The notes beneath the pieces are model-generated. The model was not told where the DNA came from. It made no database searches and worked only from the letters and a program-made list of their open reading frames with translations. Both the position numbers and the translations under genes were made by a program. 64,000 nucleotides of DNA from Nocardia sp. CDC159 (GTDB taxonomy: Bacteria; Actinomycetota; Actinomycetes; Mycobacteriales; Mycobacteriaceae), in assembly GCF_023740735.1 (NCBI RefSeq), contig NZ_JAMRXH010000014.1, positions 1 to 64,000 on the forward strand. Reading direction: 5' to 3'. Shown one piece after another: positions 39,809 to 48,807 of this stretch. Every line of letters begins with the position of its first letter. Within the stretch, counting starts at the first letter, position 1.

Positions 39809-40999
39809 TCAGCCGCGTCGGGCCGACAGCGCCGCCTCGGGCAGGGCCGTATCGGATACATCGGCCTCGGGCAGCGTGGCGGCGACCGCCGCATCCGGCC
39901 CGGGGACCTCGGACGTCGGGACGCGCGTCCGCAGCACCCGAACCACCAGCGGCAGCAGCAGCACCATCACGATCAACCGAATGCTCTGCACGCACGTGAT
40001 GAGCGGGGTGTGCACGGTCAGATCCTCGGCGGTGGCCAGCACCGCGTTGATACCACCGGGCGTGGTGGCCAGATACAGGTCCGTGGGTCGCAGCTCGACG
40101 AACCAGCCGAGGCCGAGCGCGAGCGCGGCCACCAGTCCCGACAGCGCCACGACCGCGGCGGTCATGGCGGGAATGAGCCGGGCCATCTCGACCACCACCG
40201 CGCGGGTGAATCGGGTGCCCACCTCGAAGCCGATGAAGACGAACAGCAGCTGCTTGAACAGATGCGTGGGCGCGTAGCCGTGGCTCACCCCCGCCGCGGT
40301 GAGCGCCATCGCCAGCAGCATCGGGCCGAGCAGCGCCGCGTTCGGCAGGCGCAGCCACCGCCCGACCCGCGTTCCCACCAGACACAGGACGATGGCGATG
40401 GACAGGCCGGCCACCTGATCACCGCGGCCCACCACCATCCAGGCGGGCAGGTCCGGATTCGTGACGCGGCTGGCGATCGCCTCCGCCGATCCGTCACCGT
40501 CACCGAGTACGGCGGCCACCACCGGCGCACTGAGCGCCACGAAGCCGACCCGCAGATACTGCATGAAGGCCACCCGGCGGGCGTCCGCGCCCAATTCGTC
40601 CGCGCAGGCCACCACGGCCGCCGAACCACCCGCCATCAGGCCCAGCGTCGCGGTCGCGATGTCCATCCCGGTGAAGCGCGCGAACACGATCGCCACCAGC
40701 ACGCTGAACGCCAGCGTGGCGACGGTGACCAGCAGCACCGGAATCAGGTCCCAGCCGATCGCGCGCAGCAGCGACACCTCGAGATAGCTGCCCATCAGCA
40801 CCCCGAGCATGCCCTGGACGCCGGTGGTCAGCGACTGCGGCAGCGGTGCGGGCAGGCGCCCGCTCAACGCCAGCGCCGCGCCGACGACGAGTGACACGAT
40901 CATCGCGGGCGCCGGGAAACCGACGCGCCCGAGCAGTTCCGCGGCACCCAGCACCGCGGCCGTCAGAAGTACCCACACAAAAGCCTGTCCCCGAGTCAT
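39809..40999 (-). CDS. AbrB-type membrane permease (AbrB/ammonia monooxygenase family)
   Basis: A 396-aa integral membrane protein with about ten helices in two homologous halves, each with a repeat like (P)APAMIVSLVVGAALALSGRL and LPNAALLGPMLLAMALTAAG. This is the pattern of the membrane AbrB family (not the DNA-binding AbrB), a presumed transporter of unknown substrate. GLMAGGSAAVVACADELGAD and TTPGGINAVLATAEDL are the conserved inner loops. The last 35 residues are acidic and cytosolic. ATG 40999. Confidence 0.8.
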   Translation of the reverse strand: MTRGQAFVWVLLTAAVLGAAELLGRVGFPAPAMIVSLVVGAALALSGRLPAPLPQSLTTGVQGMLGVLMGSYLEVSLLRAIGWDLIPVLLVTVATLAFSVLVAIVFARFTGMDIATATLGLMAGGSAAVVACADELGADARRVAFMQYLRVGFVALSAPVVAAVLGDGDGSAEAIASRVTNPDLPAWMVVGRGDQVAGLSIAIVLCLVGTRVGRWLRLPNAALLGPMLLAMALTAAGVSHGYAPTHLFKQLLFVFIGFEVGTRFTRAVVVEMARLIPAMTAAVVALSGLVAALALGLGWFVELRPTDLYLATTPGGINAVLATAEDLTVHTPLITCVQSIRLIVMVLLLPLVVRVLRTRVPTSEVPGPDAAVAATLPEADVSDTALPEAALSARRG

Positions 41000-41200
41000 A
41001 TGACTCCATCATCGCCAGCGCCCATGAACTTCCGGTAACGATTCAGTTATCCAGGGTACTCAGCGGGGTGATTCGGCCCTCATGGCGCGATTACCCTTGA
41101 TCATCAGGGGAATTCGTCAGACCGTGTTTATACCCTCTCACCTGGAAATACTTTGCCGAGCTTGTAGCTACATCCCAGCTGTTACCATCTGGAAACAAAA

Positions 41201-41232
41201 AACGCACCCCGGCCGGGCGGCCGGGGTGCGTT
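41201..41232 (-). terminator. Rho-independent terminator of cbs
   Basis: AACGCACCCCGGCC (41201-41214) and GGCCGGGGTGCGTT (41219-41232), 14-bp stem, 4-nt loop; on the minus strand it is followed by TTTTTTG. One of the few hairpins here with a true U-tract. Confidence 0.9.
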
Positions 41233-41245
41233 GCGATCGGGCCCG

Positions 41246-42622
41246 TCAGTAGGAGCTGAGGAAGCCGAGCAGATCGTGGCGAGTGATCACGCCGATCGGC
41301 TTGCCGTCCTCGACCACCATCAGCGCGTCGGTGGATTCCAGCGCCTTGGTCGCCGCGGACACCGGTTCGCCGGAACCGATCAGCGGGAACGACTCGCTCA
41401 TATGCTTGGACACCGGATCGGTCAGGTGCGCGCGCCCCTCGAACACCGCCGACAGCAGGTCCCGCTCGCTCACGCTGCCCGCCACCTCACCGGCCATCAC
41501 CGGCGGCTCCGCGCCGACCACGGGCATCTGCGAGACGCCGTATTCGCGCAGGATCTCGATGGCATCGCGCACCGTCTCCGACGGATGGGTGTGCACCAGA
41601 TCGGGCAGCGCGCCGGACTTACCGCGCAGCACATCGCCGACCAGCGGTTCGGTGCGGCCGTCCAGGCGCGAGCGCAGGAAGCCGTAGGAGCTCATCCAGC
41701 GGTCGTTGAAGATCTTGGACAGATAGCCGCGGCCGCCGTCGGGCAGCAGCACCACGACCACCGCATCCGGATCCCGCTCGGCCACCCGCAGCGCGGCGAC
41801 CACGGCCATCCCGCAGGAACCGCCGACCAGCAGGCCCTCCTCGCGGGCCAGGCGGCGGGTCATCTCGAAGGAGTCGGCATCGGAGACCGCGATGATCTCG
41901 TCGGGGATGTTCGGGTCGTAGGCGCTGGGCCAGAAGTCCTCGCCCACGCCCTCGACCAGATAGGGGCGACCGGTGCCGCCGGAGTACACCGAACCCTCCG
42001 GATCCGCGCCGATCACCTTCACCTTGCCGCCGGAGACCTCCTTGAGGTAGCGGCCCGCGCCGGTGATCGTGCCGCCGGTGCCCACGCCCGCGACGAAGTG
42101 GGTGACCTTGCCCTCGGTGTCGCGCCAGATCTCCGGGCCGGTGGTCTCGTAGTGGCTGGCCGGGCCGCCCGGATTGGAGTACTGGTTGGGCTTCCACGCG
42201 CCCTCGATCTCGCGGACCAGGCGATCGGAGACGCTGTAGTAGCTGTCCGGATGGTCCGGCGGCACGGCGGTCGGGCAGACCACCACGTCGGCGCCGTAGG
42301 CGCGCAACACGTTCCGCTTGTCCTCGCTCACCTTGTCCGGGCAGACGAAGACGCACCGGTAGCCGCGCTGCTGGGCGACCAGCGCCAGGCCGACACCGGT
42401 ATTACCGGAGGTGGGCTCGACGATGGTGCCGCCCGGCTTCAGCAGTCCCTGCTCCTCGGCGGCGTCGATCATCTTGACCGCGATGCGGTCCTTGGAACTG
42501 CCGCCCGGGTTGAGGTACTCGATCTTCGCCGCCACCAGGCCGGAGTCCGGGCCCACCACGGAGTTGAGCCGAACGAGCGGGGTGTTGCCGATCAGGTCGA
42601 CGACGTGGTTCGCAATGCGCAT
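41246..42622 (-). CDS. cbs: Cystathionine beta-synthase
   Basis: A 458-aa PLP enzyme condensing serine (or O-acetylserine) with homocysteine to cystathionine, reverse transsulfuration. The PLP lysine is Lys44 in NPGGSSKDRIAVK; EPTSGNTGVGLALVA and AGVGTGGTITGAGRYLKE bind the cofactor and phosphate. Two CBS domains (about 330-458) close the protein (TVRDAIEILREYGVSQMPVV; DALMVVEDGKPIGVITRHDL). Closely matches M. tuberculosis Rv1077. ATG 42622 gives MRIANHVVDLIGNTPLVR; the ORF upstream of it is not conserved. Works with nearby metB on the same intermediate. Confidence 0.96.
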   Translation of the reverse strand: MRIANHVVDLIGNTPLVRLNSVVGPDSGLVAAKIEYLNPGGSSKDRIAVKMIDAAEEQGLLKPGGTIVEPTSGNTGVGLALVAQQRGYRCVFVCPDKVSEDKRNVLRAYGADVVVCPTAVPPDHPDSYYSVSDRLVREIEGAWKPNQYSNPGGPASHYETTGPEIWRDTEGKVTHFVAGVGTGGTITGAGRYLKEVSGGKVKVIGADPEGSVYSGGTGRPYLVEGVGEDFWPSAYDPNIPDEIIAVSDADSFEMTRRLAREEGLLVGGSCGMAVVAALRVAERDPDAVVVVLLPDGGRGYLSKIFNDRWMSSYGFLRSRLDGRTEPLVGDVLRGKSGALPDLVHTHPSETVRDAIEILREYGVSQMPVVGAEPPVMAGEVAGSVSERDLLSAVFEGRAHLTDPVSKHMSESFPLIGSGEPVSAATKALESTDALMVVEDGKPIGVITRHDLLGFLSSY

Positions 42623-42749
42623 AACCCCATCGTCGCAGAATCGGCCCGGGCGCATGGATCGGGTGCGATTCGTCCCGCGTGTCCCCTATGCGGCGCGGCG
42701 TCCACCACATAACGCGATACCGCACGAAATCCGCCCTATCATCGCCCGC

Positions 42750-43223
42750 GTGAGGATGCCGAAGACCGCCCGCGCTGTCGTGATCGGAGCCCTCGGGACC
42801 GCCGCGATCGTCGCGCCCGCGCATGCACAGACCATCGAATTCCCCCAGACGACGAGCCTGTTCTACGGCGGATTCTGCTGGGGCAACATTCGGACGTGGG
42901 CCGACACCGGCCCCGATCTTCCGGGCCGCGCCGTGCTCAACGTGCAGGCGCTGCCGGTGACGGGTGTCGGCCCCGGCGACTACCCCCTGGCCCCGCTGTG
43001 CGAGGTGGACACGACCGTGTCCTGGCGCAACATGACCAGCGGGGCCGCGGGCGAATACCGCGTCAACGTGGTGGCCGGTCTCTACGGCAGCATTCTCTAC
43101 GCCATGCTCCAGGACACCGGCCCGGGCCACATCGAGGTCGTCGTCACCACCAACGGCCCGCACCTGCCCGTCCGCGGCTCCTTCGACGTCCCGGCTCCCC
43201 CGCCGCCGCCACCTGGGCAATAA
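42750..43223 (+). CDS. Secreted hypothetical protein
   Basis: A 157-aa product with a signal peptide (ARAVVIGALGTAAIVAPAHA, cleavage after AHA near residue 26). The mature part is beta-rich (TSLFYGGFCWGNIRTWADTG, EYRVNVVAGLYGSILYAMLQ, GHIEVVVTTNGPHLPVRGSF) with two cysteines, and ends in a Pro-rich tail. It fits the many small immunoglobulin-like secreted proteins of Nocardia; no named family. GTG 42750 or ATG 42756; GTG kept as the longer coding option. Divergent from cbs. Confidence 0.75.
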   Translation: MRMPKTARAVVIGALGTAAIVAPAHAQTIEFPQTTSLFYGGFCWGNIRTWADTGPDLPGRAVLNVQALPVTGVGPGDYPLAPLCEVDTTVSWRNMTSGAAGEYRVNVVAGLYGSILYAMLQDTGPGHIEVVVTTNGPHLPVRGSFDVPAPPPPPPGQ

Positions 43224-43312
43224 CTTCTCCCCGGCTGCTCACAACCGATCGATCCGGCACGATATATGCAGGCGTAATCGACGCGAGAAGGGCTGCGGCG
43301 GAAGGTGGCGGC

Positions 43313-44182
43313 GTGGGGAAGATGTGGCGGACGTTCGCGGCGACGGGAGCCGCGACCGTGGTGGCGGGGTCCGGCGCCACGGCCGGGTGGTGGGCGACCT
43401 ACAAATTGCTGTCGTCGCAGGCGCAGGCCGCGCGGACGGTGATCGGCCGCGACACCTCCAAACCCCCGGAGGCCGACGGGGTCTACACCGCGGGCTGCCT
43501 GGCACCCGAGCGGTGGCGCACCGGGGTACCCATCGATCTGCATCTGATGGTCTTCGGTGACTCCACCGCCGCGGGTGTCGGATGTGTGAGCGCCGAGGAG
43601 GTTCCGGGTGTGCGCATCGCGCGCGGCCTGGCCGAGGCGACCGGGCAGCGCATCCGGTTGAGTACCAAGGCGATCTCGGGCGCCACCTCGAAAGGCCTTG
43701 CCGGACAGGTGGACGCGATGTTCGTGGCGGGGCCGCCGCCGGACGCGGCGGTGATCCTGATCGGCGGCAACGACATCACCAAACAGCATTCGGTGCTGCG
43801 GTCGGCGCAGCGGGTCAAACAGGCGGTGACGCGATTGCGCGCCGCGGGCAGCGTCGTCGTGGTCGGCACCTGCCCGGATCTCGGCACGGTGGCGGCGATT
43901 CCGCAGCCGCTGCGCACCGTGGTCCACGGCTGGAGCGTGCGGCTGGCCCGGGCGCAGGCGGCGGCCACGCTGGCCGCGGGCGGCTGCCCGGTGCCGATGG
44001 GCGATCTGCTGGGCCGTGATTTCCGCAGCACGCCCGAGATCCTGTTCTCTCCCGACGGTTTTCATCCCTCGGCCGCGGGCTACGAACTCGCCGCGAGTCA
44101 TCTGCTACCCGCGCTGCTGCGCGAACTGCGGGCGAGCGATCGGGACATACCAGGTGTTCCCCAGTCGATCGCCGCGACGTAA
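43313..44182 (+). CDS. SGNH/GDSL esterase, exported (Rv1075c-like)
   Basis: A 289-aa protein with an N-terminal membrane or signal helix (FAATGAATVVAGSGATAGWW). SGNH blocks: FGDSTAAGVG (block I, nucleophile Ser), the block II Gly near SGATSKG, IGGNDI (block III, Asn), and DGFHPSAAGYELAA (block V, Asp and His). It hydrolyses short acyl esters; the natural substrate is unknown. Sits directly before fadA3 as in M. tuberculosis. GTG 43313 with GAAGGTGG upstream; an ATG at 43322 is possible. Confidence 0.9.
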   Translation: MGKMWRTFAATGAATVVAGSGATAGWWATYKLLSSQAQAARTVIGRDTSKPPEADGVYTAGCLAPERWRTGVPIDLHLMVFGDSTAAGVGCVSAEEVPGVRIARGLAEATGQRIRLSTKAISGATSKGLAGQVDAMFVAGPPPDAAVILIGGNDITKQHSVLRSAQRVKQAVTRLRAAGSVVVVGTCPDLGTVAAIPQPLRTVVHGWSVRLARAQAAATLAAGGCPVPMGDLLGRDFRSTPEILFSPDGFHPSAAGYELAASHLLPALLRELRASDRDIPGVPQSIAAT

Positions 44183-44254
44183 ATTCGGAGGAGAATTCCA
44201 GATAGCTGCACCGAGCAGTCGCTTGGCTGTTCGCCACCGACATAAGGAGTCCTC

Positions 44255-45475
44255 ATGCCCGAGGCCGTCATCGTGTCCTACGCCCGCTCCCCGATCGGAC
44301 GGGCTGCCAAGGGCTCCCTGGTGAGCATGCGGCCGGACGATCTGGCCACCCAGATGGTGCGTGCCGCGCTGGACAAGGTGCCCGCCCTGGCGGCTGCCGA
44401 AATCGACGATCTGATGCTCGGCTGCGGCCAGCCCGGCGGCGAGGGCGGCTTCAATATGGCGAAGGTGGTGGCCACCCAGCTGGGCTACGACTATCTGCCC
44501 GGCACCACGGTCAACCGCTACTGCGCCTCCTCGCTGCAGACCACCCGCATGGCCTTCCACGCCATCAAGGCCGGTGAGGGCGATGTGTTCATCTCCGCCG
44601 GGGTGGAGACGGTGTCGCGATTCCCGAAGGGCACCTCCGACGGCTGGCCCGACACCCACAACATCAAGTTCGCCGAGGCCGAGGTCCGCACGGCCAAGCG
44701 TGCCGAGGGCGGCTCGGACGGCTGGCAGGATCCGCGCGAACTCGACCAGCTGCCCGACATCTATATCGCCATGGGCCAGACCGCCGAAAACGTCGCCCAG
44801 TTCACCGGCATCTCCCGCGAGGATCAGGACCACTGGGGCGTGCGCTCGCAGAACCGCGCCGAGGAGGCCATCAAGTCGGGCTTCTTCGAGCGCGAGATCA
44901 CCCCGGTGACCCTGCCCGACGGCAGCGTGGTGGCCACCGACGACGGCCCGCGCCCCGGCACCAGCTACGAGAAGGTCTCTCAGCTCAAGCCCGTCTTCCG
45001 CCCCGACGGCACGATCACCGCGGGTAATGCCTGTCCGCTCAACGACGGCGCGGCGGCGCTGGTGATCATGAGCGACAGCAGGGCTCGCGATCTCGGCCTG
45101 ACCCCGCTGGCCCGCATCGTCTCCACCGGCGTATCCGGCCTGTCCCCGGAGATCATGGGCCTCGGCCCGATCGAGGCCACCCGACGCGCCCTGCGGATCG
45201 CCGGAATGACCATCGACGATCTGGACCTCTACGAGATCAACGAGGCCTTCGCGGTGCAGGTGCTCGGTTCGGCCCGCGAGCTGAAGATGGACCTGGACAA
45301 GTTGAACGTCTCCGGCGGCGCCATCGCCCTGGGCCACCCGTTCGGCATGACCGGCGCCCGCATCACCGCCACTCTGATCAACAACCTCCAGACCCACGAC
45401 AAGCAGTTCGGCCTGGAGACCATGTGCGTCGGCGGCGGCCAGGGCATGGCCATGATCATCGAGCGGCTCAGCTGA
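44255..45475 (+). CDS. fadA3: Acetyl-CoA acetyltransferase / 3-ketoacyl-CoA thiolase
   Basis: A 406-aa thiolase cleaving 3-ketoacyl-CoA, the last step of beta-oxidation. The nucleophile Cys is in NRYCASSLQTTRMAFHA (about residue 92), the catalytic His in ALGHPFGMTGAR and the second Cys in TMCVGGGQGMA. It corresponds to Rv1074c (FadA3) in sequence and position. ATG 44255 with AAGGAG upstream. Symbol taken from synteny with M. tuberculosis. Confidence 0.93.
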   Translation: MPEAVIVSYARSPIGRAAKGSLVSMRPDDLATQMVRAALDKVPALAAAEIDDLMLGCGQPGGEGGFNMAKVVATQLGYDYLPGTTVNRYCASSLQTTRMAFHAIKAGEGDVFISAGVETVSRFPKGTSDGWPDTHNIKFAEAEVRTAKRAEGGSDGWQDPRELDQLPDIYIAMGQTAENVAQFTGISREDQDHWGVRSQNRAEEAIKSGFFEREITPVTLPDGSVVATDDGPRPGTSYEKVSQLKPVFRPDGTITAGNACPLNDGAAALVIMSDSRARDLGLTPLARIVSTGVSGLSPEIMGLGPIEATRRALRIAGMTIDDLDLYEINEAFAVQVLGSARELKMDLDKLNVSGGAIALGHPFGMTGARITATLINNLQTHDKQFGLETMCVGGGQGMAMIIERLS

Positions 45476-45497
45476 GCCTTACCCCCGAGGTAATCGA

Positions 45498-45558
45498 CTC
45501 GGCTCCTCGGACACGGAAACATCGTGGGCAGCAAGCCCTTCCGTCCCGAGGAGCCGAG
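45498..45558 (+). promoter_or_regulatory. Inverted repeat burying a ribosome binding site
   Basis: CTCGGCTCCTCGG (45498-45510) is the exact complement of CCGAGGAGCCGAG (45546-45558). The right arm contains the GAGGAG ribosome site of the gene starting at 45560. Folding the mRNA would hide that site, so this may be a translational switch or thermometer. Confidence 0.6.
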
Positions 45559-45559
45559 A

Positions 45560-45898
45560 ATGACCGCCTACGCCATCGCCCACCTGCACAACGTCGACCG
45601 CAATGCCGAGATCGTGACGTATCTGCGGCGGATCGACGCCACGCTGGCCCCGTTCGGCGGCAGATTCATCGTGCACGGCGGGCGCCAGCAGGTCGCCGAG
45701 GGACCCGCCGACGGCACCTTCATCGTCATCGAATTCCCGGATTACGAAGCGGCGCAGGGCTGGTACGCCTCCCCCGCCTATCAGGAGATCCTGCCGCTGC
45801 GGCTGCACAACGCCGAGGGCATCGCGAGCCTGGCCGAACACTGCGGCGACGATCATGTGGCCACCGACGTCCTGCCCGCGGCGCTGCTCGAGAACTGA
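45560..45898 (+). CDS. DUF1330 family protein
   Basis: A 112-aa cytosolic alpha/beta-barrel-like protein. YAIAHLHNVDRNAEIVTYL, GGRFIVHGGRQQVAEG, FIVIEFPDYEAAQGWYASPA and YQEILPLRLHNAEG are typical of DUF1330. The biochemical role of the family is unknown. ATG 45560, six nt after a GAGGAG that is enclosed in a hairpin. A terminator follows at 45934. Confidence 0.9.
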   Translation: MTAYAIAHLHNVDRNAEIVTYLRRIDATLAPFGGRFIVHGGRQQVAEGPADGTFIVIEFPDYEAAQGWYASPAYQEILPLRLHNAEGIASLAEHCGDDHVATDVLPAALLEN

Positions 45899-45933
45899 GT
45901 CGCGCCAACGTTGTCACAATCCGCCGAATACGC

Positions 45934-45965
45934 CGGTGGCCACCGGGTCGTCCCGGTGGCCACCG
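45934..45965. terminator. Bidirectional terminator
   Basis: CGGTGGCCACCGGG TCGT CCCGGTGGCCACCG: perfect 14-bp arms, between convergent genes. Confidence 0.9.
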
Positions 45966-45988
45966 TTGTCAGTGCGTCGAATCCGCGA

Positions 45989-46846
45989 TCACTCGCTCTG
46001 GAAGTAGCTCAGCAGCCGCAGGATCTCGGTGTAGAGCCAGACCAGGGTGATGGTCAGACCCAGGGCCACGCCCCAGGCCGCCTTTTCCGGAGCCTGCGCG
46101 CGGATGAGCTGATCCGCGGCGTCGAAGTCGAGCAGGAAGCTGAACGCCGCGATCGCGATGCAGACCAGGCTGAAGATGATGGCGATCGCGCCGCCGTCGC
46201 GCAGGCCGAAGCCGCCCGGGGTGAAGAACGCGGCGATCAGGTTGCCCAGCATCAGGACCAGGACACCGATCATGGCGCCGAACAGCATTCGGGTGAACCG
46301 CGGCGTCACGCGGATCGCGCCGGTCTTGTAGACGACCAGCATGCCGAAGAACACGCCGAAGGTGCCGAGCACGGCCTGGGCGATCAGGCCCGAGCCGCCG
46401 ACGCCGCCGAAGGCGACATTGGTGAACATGAACGACAGCGCGCCCAGGAACAGGCCCTCGGCGGCCGCGTAGCTCAGCACGATGGCCGGATTGTCCTGCT
46501 TACGGCCGAAGGTCGCGACGAGCACCAGCACCAGTCCGACCAGGCCGCCGACCAGGACGAACAACGGGGCGAGCGCATGGTTGGCCGCGGTCAGAGCGTA
46601 GGACAGCACCGCCGCGACCGTCACCACGCCCAGCGTGATGCCGGTCTTGGTGACGACGTCGTCGATGGTCATGGGCCGGGCGGCCGGGGCAGCCTGGGAG
46701 GGCTGGTACTGCTGCTCGTATCCGTACGGCTGCTGTCCGTACTGAGCGAATTGTCCGGCGCCCGCAGCCGCCGAACCGAATCCCGCGTATCCACCGCCTT
46801 GCTGTTGCGGCAGGTTCTTGAAGATCGGGTTGCTTGAGGTGCGCAC
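45989..46846 (-). CDS. Bax inhibitor-1 / YccA family membrane protein
   Basis: A 285-aa protein with seven predicted helices after a Gly/Gln/Tyr-rich cytosolic N-terminus (residues 10-55, GFGSAAAGAGQFAQYGQQPY). MTIDDVVTKTGITLGVVTVA and AAEGLFLGALSFMFTN begin the conserved membrane part; DFDAADQLIRAQAPEKAAWG near the end is the conserved acidic loop. Relatives are pH-sensitive calcium-leak channels; activity here is inferred only. GTG 46846 (MVRTSSNPIFKNL) is the family-like start. Confidence 0.88.
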   Translation of the reverse strand: MRTSSNPIFKNLPQQQGGGYAGFGSAAAGAGQFAQYGQQPYGYEQQYQPSQAAPAARPMTIDDVVTKTGITLGVVTVAAVLSYALTAANHALAPLFVLVGGLVGLVLVLVATFGRKQDNPAIVLSYAAAEGLFLGALSFMFTNVAFGGVGGSGLIAQAVLGTFGVFFGMLVVYKTGAIRVTPRFTRMLFGAMIGVLVLMLGNLIAAFFTPGGFGLRDGGAIAIIFSLVCIAIAAFSFLLDFDAADQLIRAQAPEKAAWGVALGLTITLVWLYTEILRLLSYFQSE

Positions 46847-46992
46847 CGTTCTCGTGCCTTTCCGAAGGTTCGCGGCCCACGTCGGTCGTGGCCGTTCTGA
46901 GTATCCAACGTCCGGTACGAGAAGCAAGTTCCCGAACCGGACAGAAGTCGGACAATTTGGACTCTACCGCGAGCGCGCGGTCGCAAAGCAGA

Positions 46993-48144
46993 CTAATCCC
47001 GGCGGAGGTCGTGCAGGCCGCAAACCGACCGAGTCACCGTGAACTTCCGGTTGCGACCGACCACATCGGTGCGGCCGACCATGCGCTCCATGACGCCGCG
47101 GTAGTTGAGGTGGGAGTTGTAGACCGTCCACAGCTCGCCGCCCGGACGCAGCACGCGGCCGGTCTCGGCGAACATCTTGATGGCCGAACCGGTGTGCACC
47201 GCCGCCCCGACATGGAACGGCGGATTGCACACCACCAGATCGGCGCTGTGATCGTCGACCTCGGACATGGCGTCGTCGCGCAGCACGGTCACCCGATCGG
47301 CGACGTCGTTGGCGGCGGCGGTGGCGCGGGCCGAGGCGACCGCGGCGGCGGACTGGTCGGTGCCGATCACGCTGAGGTGCGGACGGGCCTTGGCCAGCGT
47401 GACGGCGAGTATGCCGGTGCCGCAACCGAGGTCGATGGCCTCGCGGGCATCGGGTTTCATCCGCCGCAGATGTTCGAGCAGGAAGCGGGTGCCGATATCG
47501 AGCTTCGGCCCGGAGAACGCGGCGCCGTGCGCCACCACCTCGAGATTCAGCTCCTCGATCAGCTTGCGCACCGGAAAGGGCGGCTCGCCCAGTAGCTTCG
47601 GCCCCTGTGCCAACAGGATTCGCGACTTCTGCCGACCGCGGCTGGCCCGCACCTCCGAAAACGATTCGGCCAGCACGTCGTTCATGGCCGGGGTCAGATA
47701 CTTGTCGCGGGCACCGGCGAACACCTCGACATCGGGGTCGGCGTACCGCGCGATGGCGTCGGCGATCTCGGCCAGTCCGGACAGCGCCCGGGGCAGCCGC
47801 AGCAGCACCACCTTCACATCCTCGAACAGCCGCGGCCCCAAAGCCTGCGCGCTGTACCGATCGGCCAGGCCGACCGCGCGGGCGTTGTTGGCCAACGCCA
47901 ATTCACCTGTCAACAGGTCTTGATGCACCCGCACGTCGCGCAGATCGTGCGCGGCGATCGCGCCGAGGGTGAGCGCGCCGTAACCATCGTCGACGACCGC
48001 GACGTGGCCGCTGCCCGCCTTGGCCAGGGCATCGGCCGCGACGTCGAGGATCAGCCGATCGGCGGCGTCGACGGCATAGAGGTTCACCGCCTCCACATCC
48101 GGATAGCGCCGCAATCGGCTCAGCACGTCCTCGACCTCCAACAC
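46993..48144 (-). CDS. Class I methyltransferase, RsmC/RlmG type
   Basis: A 383-aa two-domain methyltransferase: an N-terminal degenerate domain and a C-terminal SAM-binding domain (AIDLGCGTGILAVTLAK, VIGTDQSAAAVASARATA). The catalytic NPPF motif occurs in LVVCNPPFHVGAAVHTGSAI, characteristic of N2-guanine rRNA methyltransferases RsmC and RlmG, so a guanine in ribosomal RNA is the expected substrate. GTG 48144 (or TTG 48141). Divergent from the AMIN-like lipoprotein gene by 72 nt. Confidence 0.88.
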   Translation of the reverse strand: MLEVEDVLSRLRRYPDVEAVNLYAVDAADRLILDVAADALAKAGSGHVAVVDDGYGALTLGAIAAHDLRDVRVHQDLLTGELALANNARAVGLADRYSAQALGPRLFEDVKVVLLRLPRALSGLAEIADAIARYADPDVEVFAGARDKYLTPAMNDVLAESFSEVRASRGRQKSRILLAQGPKLLGEPPFPVRKLIEELNLEVVAHGAAFSGPKLDIGTRFLLEHLRRMKPDAREAIDLGCGTGILAVTLAKARPHLSVIGTDQSAAAVASARATAAANDVADRVTVLRDDAMSEVDDHSADLVVCNPPFHVGAAVHTGSAIKMFAETGRVLRPGGELWTVYNSHLNYRGVMERMVGRTDVVGRNRKFTVTRSVCGLHDLRRD

Positions 48145-48216
48145 ACCTACAGTGTGCTAGATCGTTGCCGTGTCGTCGCGACCACCCCACTGGTTACACC
48201 GCATACCATCTGCCCC

Positions 48217-48774
48217 ATGCGTAACAGGCTGGTCTTGATCTCGATCGCGGGGTTCGCGCTGCTGACGGGTTGCTCGAACGGCTCGTCGCAGCAACCGCCG
48301 GGGGCCGAAGCGGGGGTGACCACCGAGGCGAAACCCACGGCCACGACGCCGGTTCAGGGCAAGCCGTCCACCGACGCGCGGCTGACCGTCGCCGACATCC
48401 GCATCGGACATCACGACGGGTTCGATCGCGTGGTCTATCGACTCGGCGGCATCGGCCAGCCGGGCTGGCGGGTGCAGTACACCGACCGGGCCGTGCAGGA
48501 CGGCAGCGGCAAGCCGATCGAGGTGGCCGGGCGCTCGATCCTGCAGGTGCAGATCCTGGGCTCGGCCTACCCGTGGGACAGCGGCGTTGCCGAATACGCC
48601 GGGTCGGACCCGGCGACCGATCCGAGTGCGCCGACGATTGCCGGGGTGTACAGCACGCACGTCTTCGAGGGTACGACCCAGTCGTTCATCGGGGTGAATG
48701 CCGAACGTCCGGCGTTCTCGGTGACGGCGCTGACGAATCCGGCCCGGCTCGTGGTCGACGTCGCCACGCGCTGA
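48217..48774 (+). CDS. AMIN-like domain lipoprotein
   Basis: A 185-aa lipoprotein: signal MRNRLVLISIAGFALL with lipobox LTGC (Cys19). A Thr/Pro-rich linker leads to a beta domain (LTVADIRIGHHDGFDRVVYR, GWRVQYTDRAVQDGSG, FSVTALTNPARLVVDVAT) of the AMIN-like family found in mycobacterial lipoproteins; AMIN domains bind envelope polymers. Outside the cytoplasmic membrane. ATG 48217. Confidence 0.85.
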   Translation: MRNRLVLISIAGFALLTGCSNGSSQQPPGAEAGVTTEAKPTATTPVQGKPSTDARLTVADIRIGHHDGFDRVVYRLGGIGQPGWRVQYTDRAVQDGSGKPIEVAGRSILQVQILGSAYPWDSGVAEYAGSDPATDPSAPTIAGVYSTHVFEGTTQSFIGVNAERPAFSVTALTNPARLVVDVATR

Positions 48775-48807
48775 CGGCACTCTCGCGAAGCGCCCTAGAC
48801 TGTCGGC

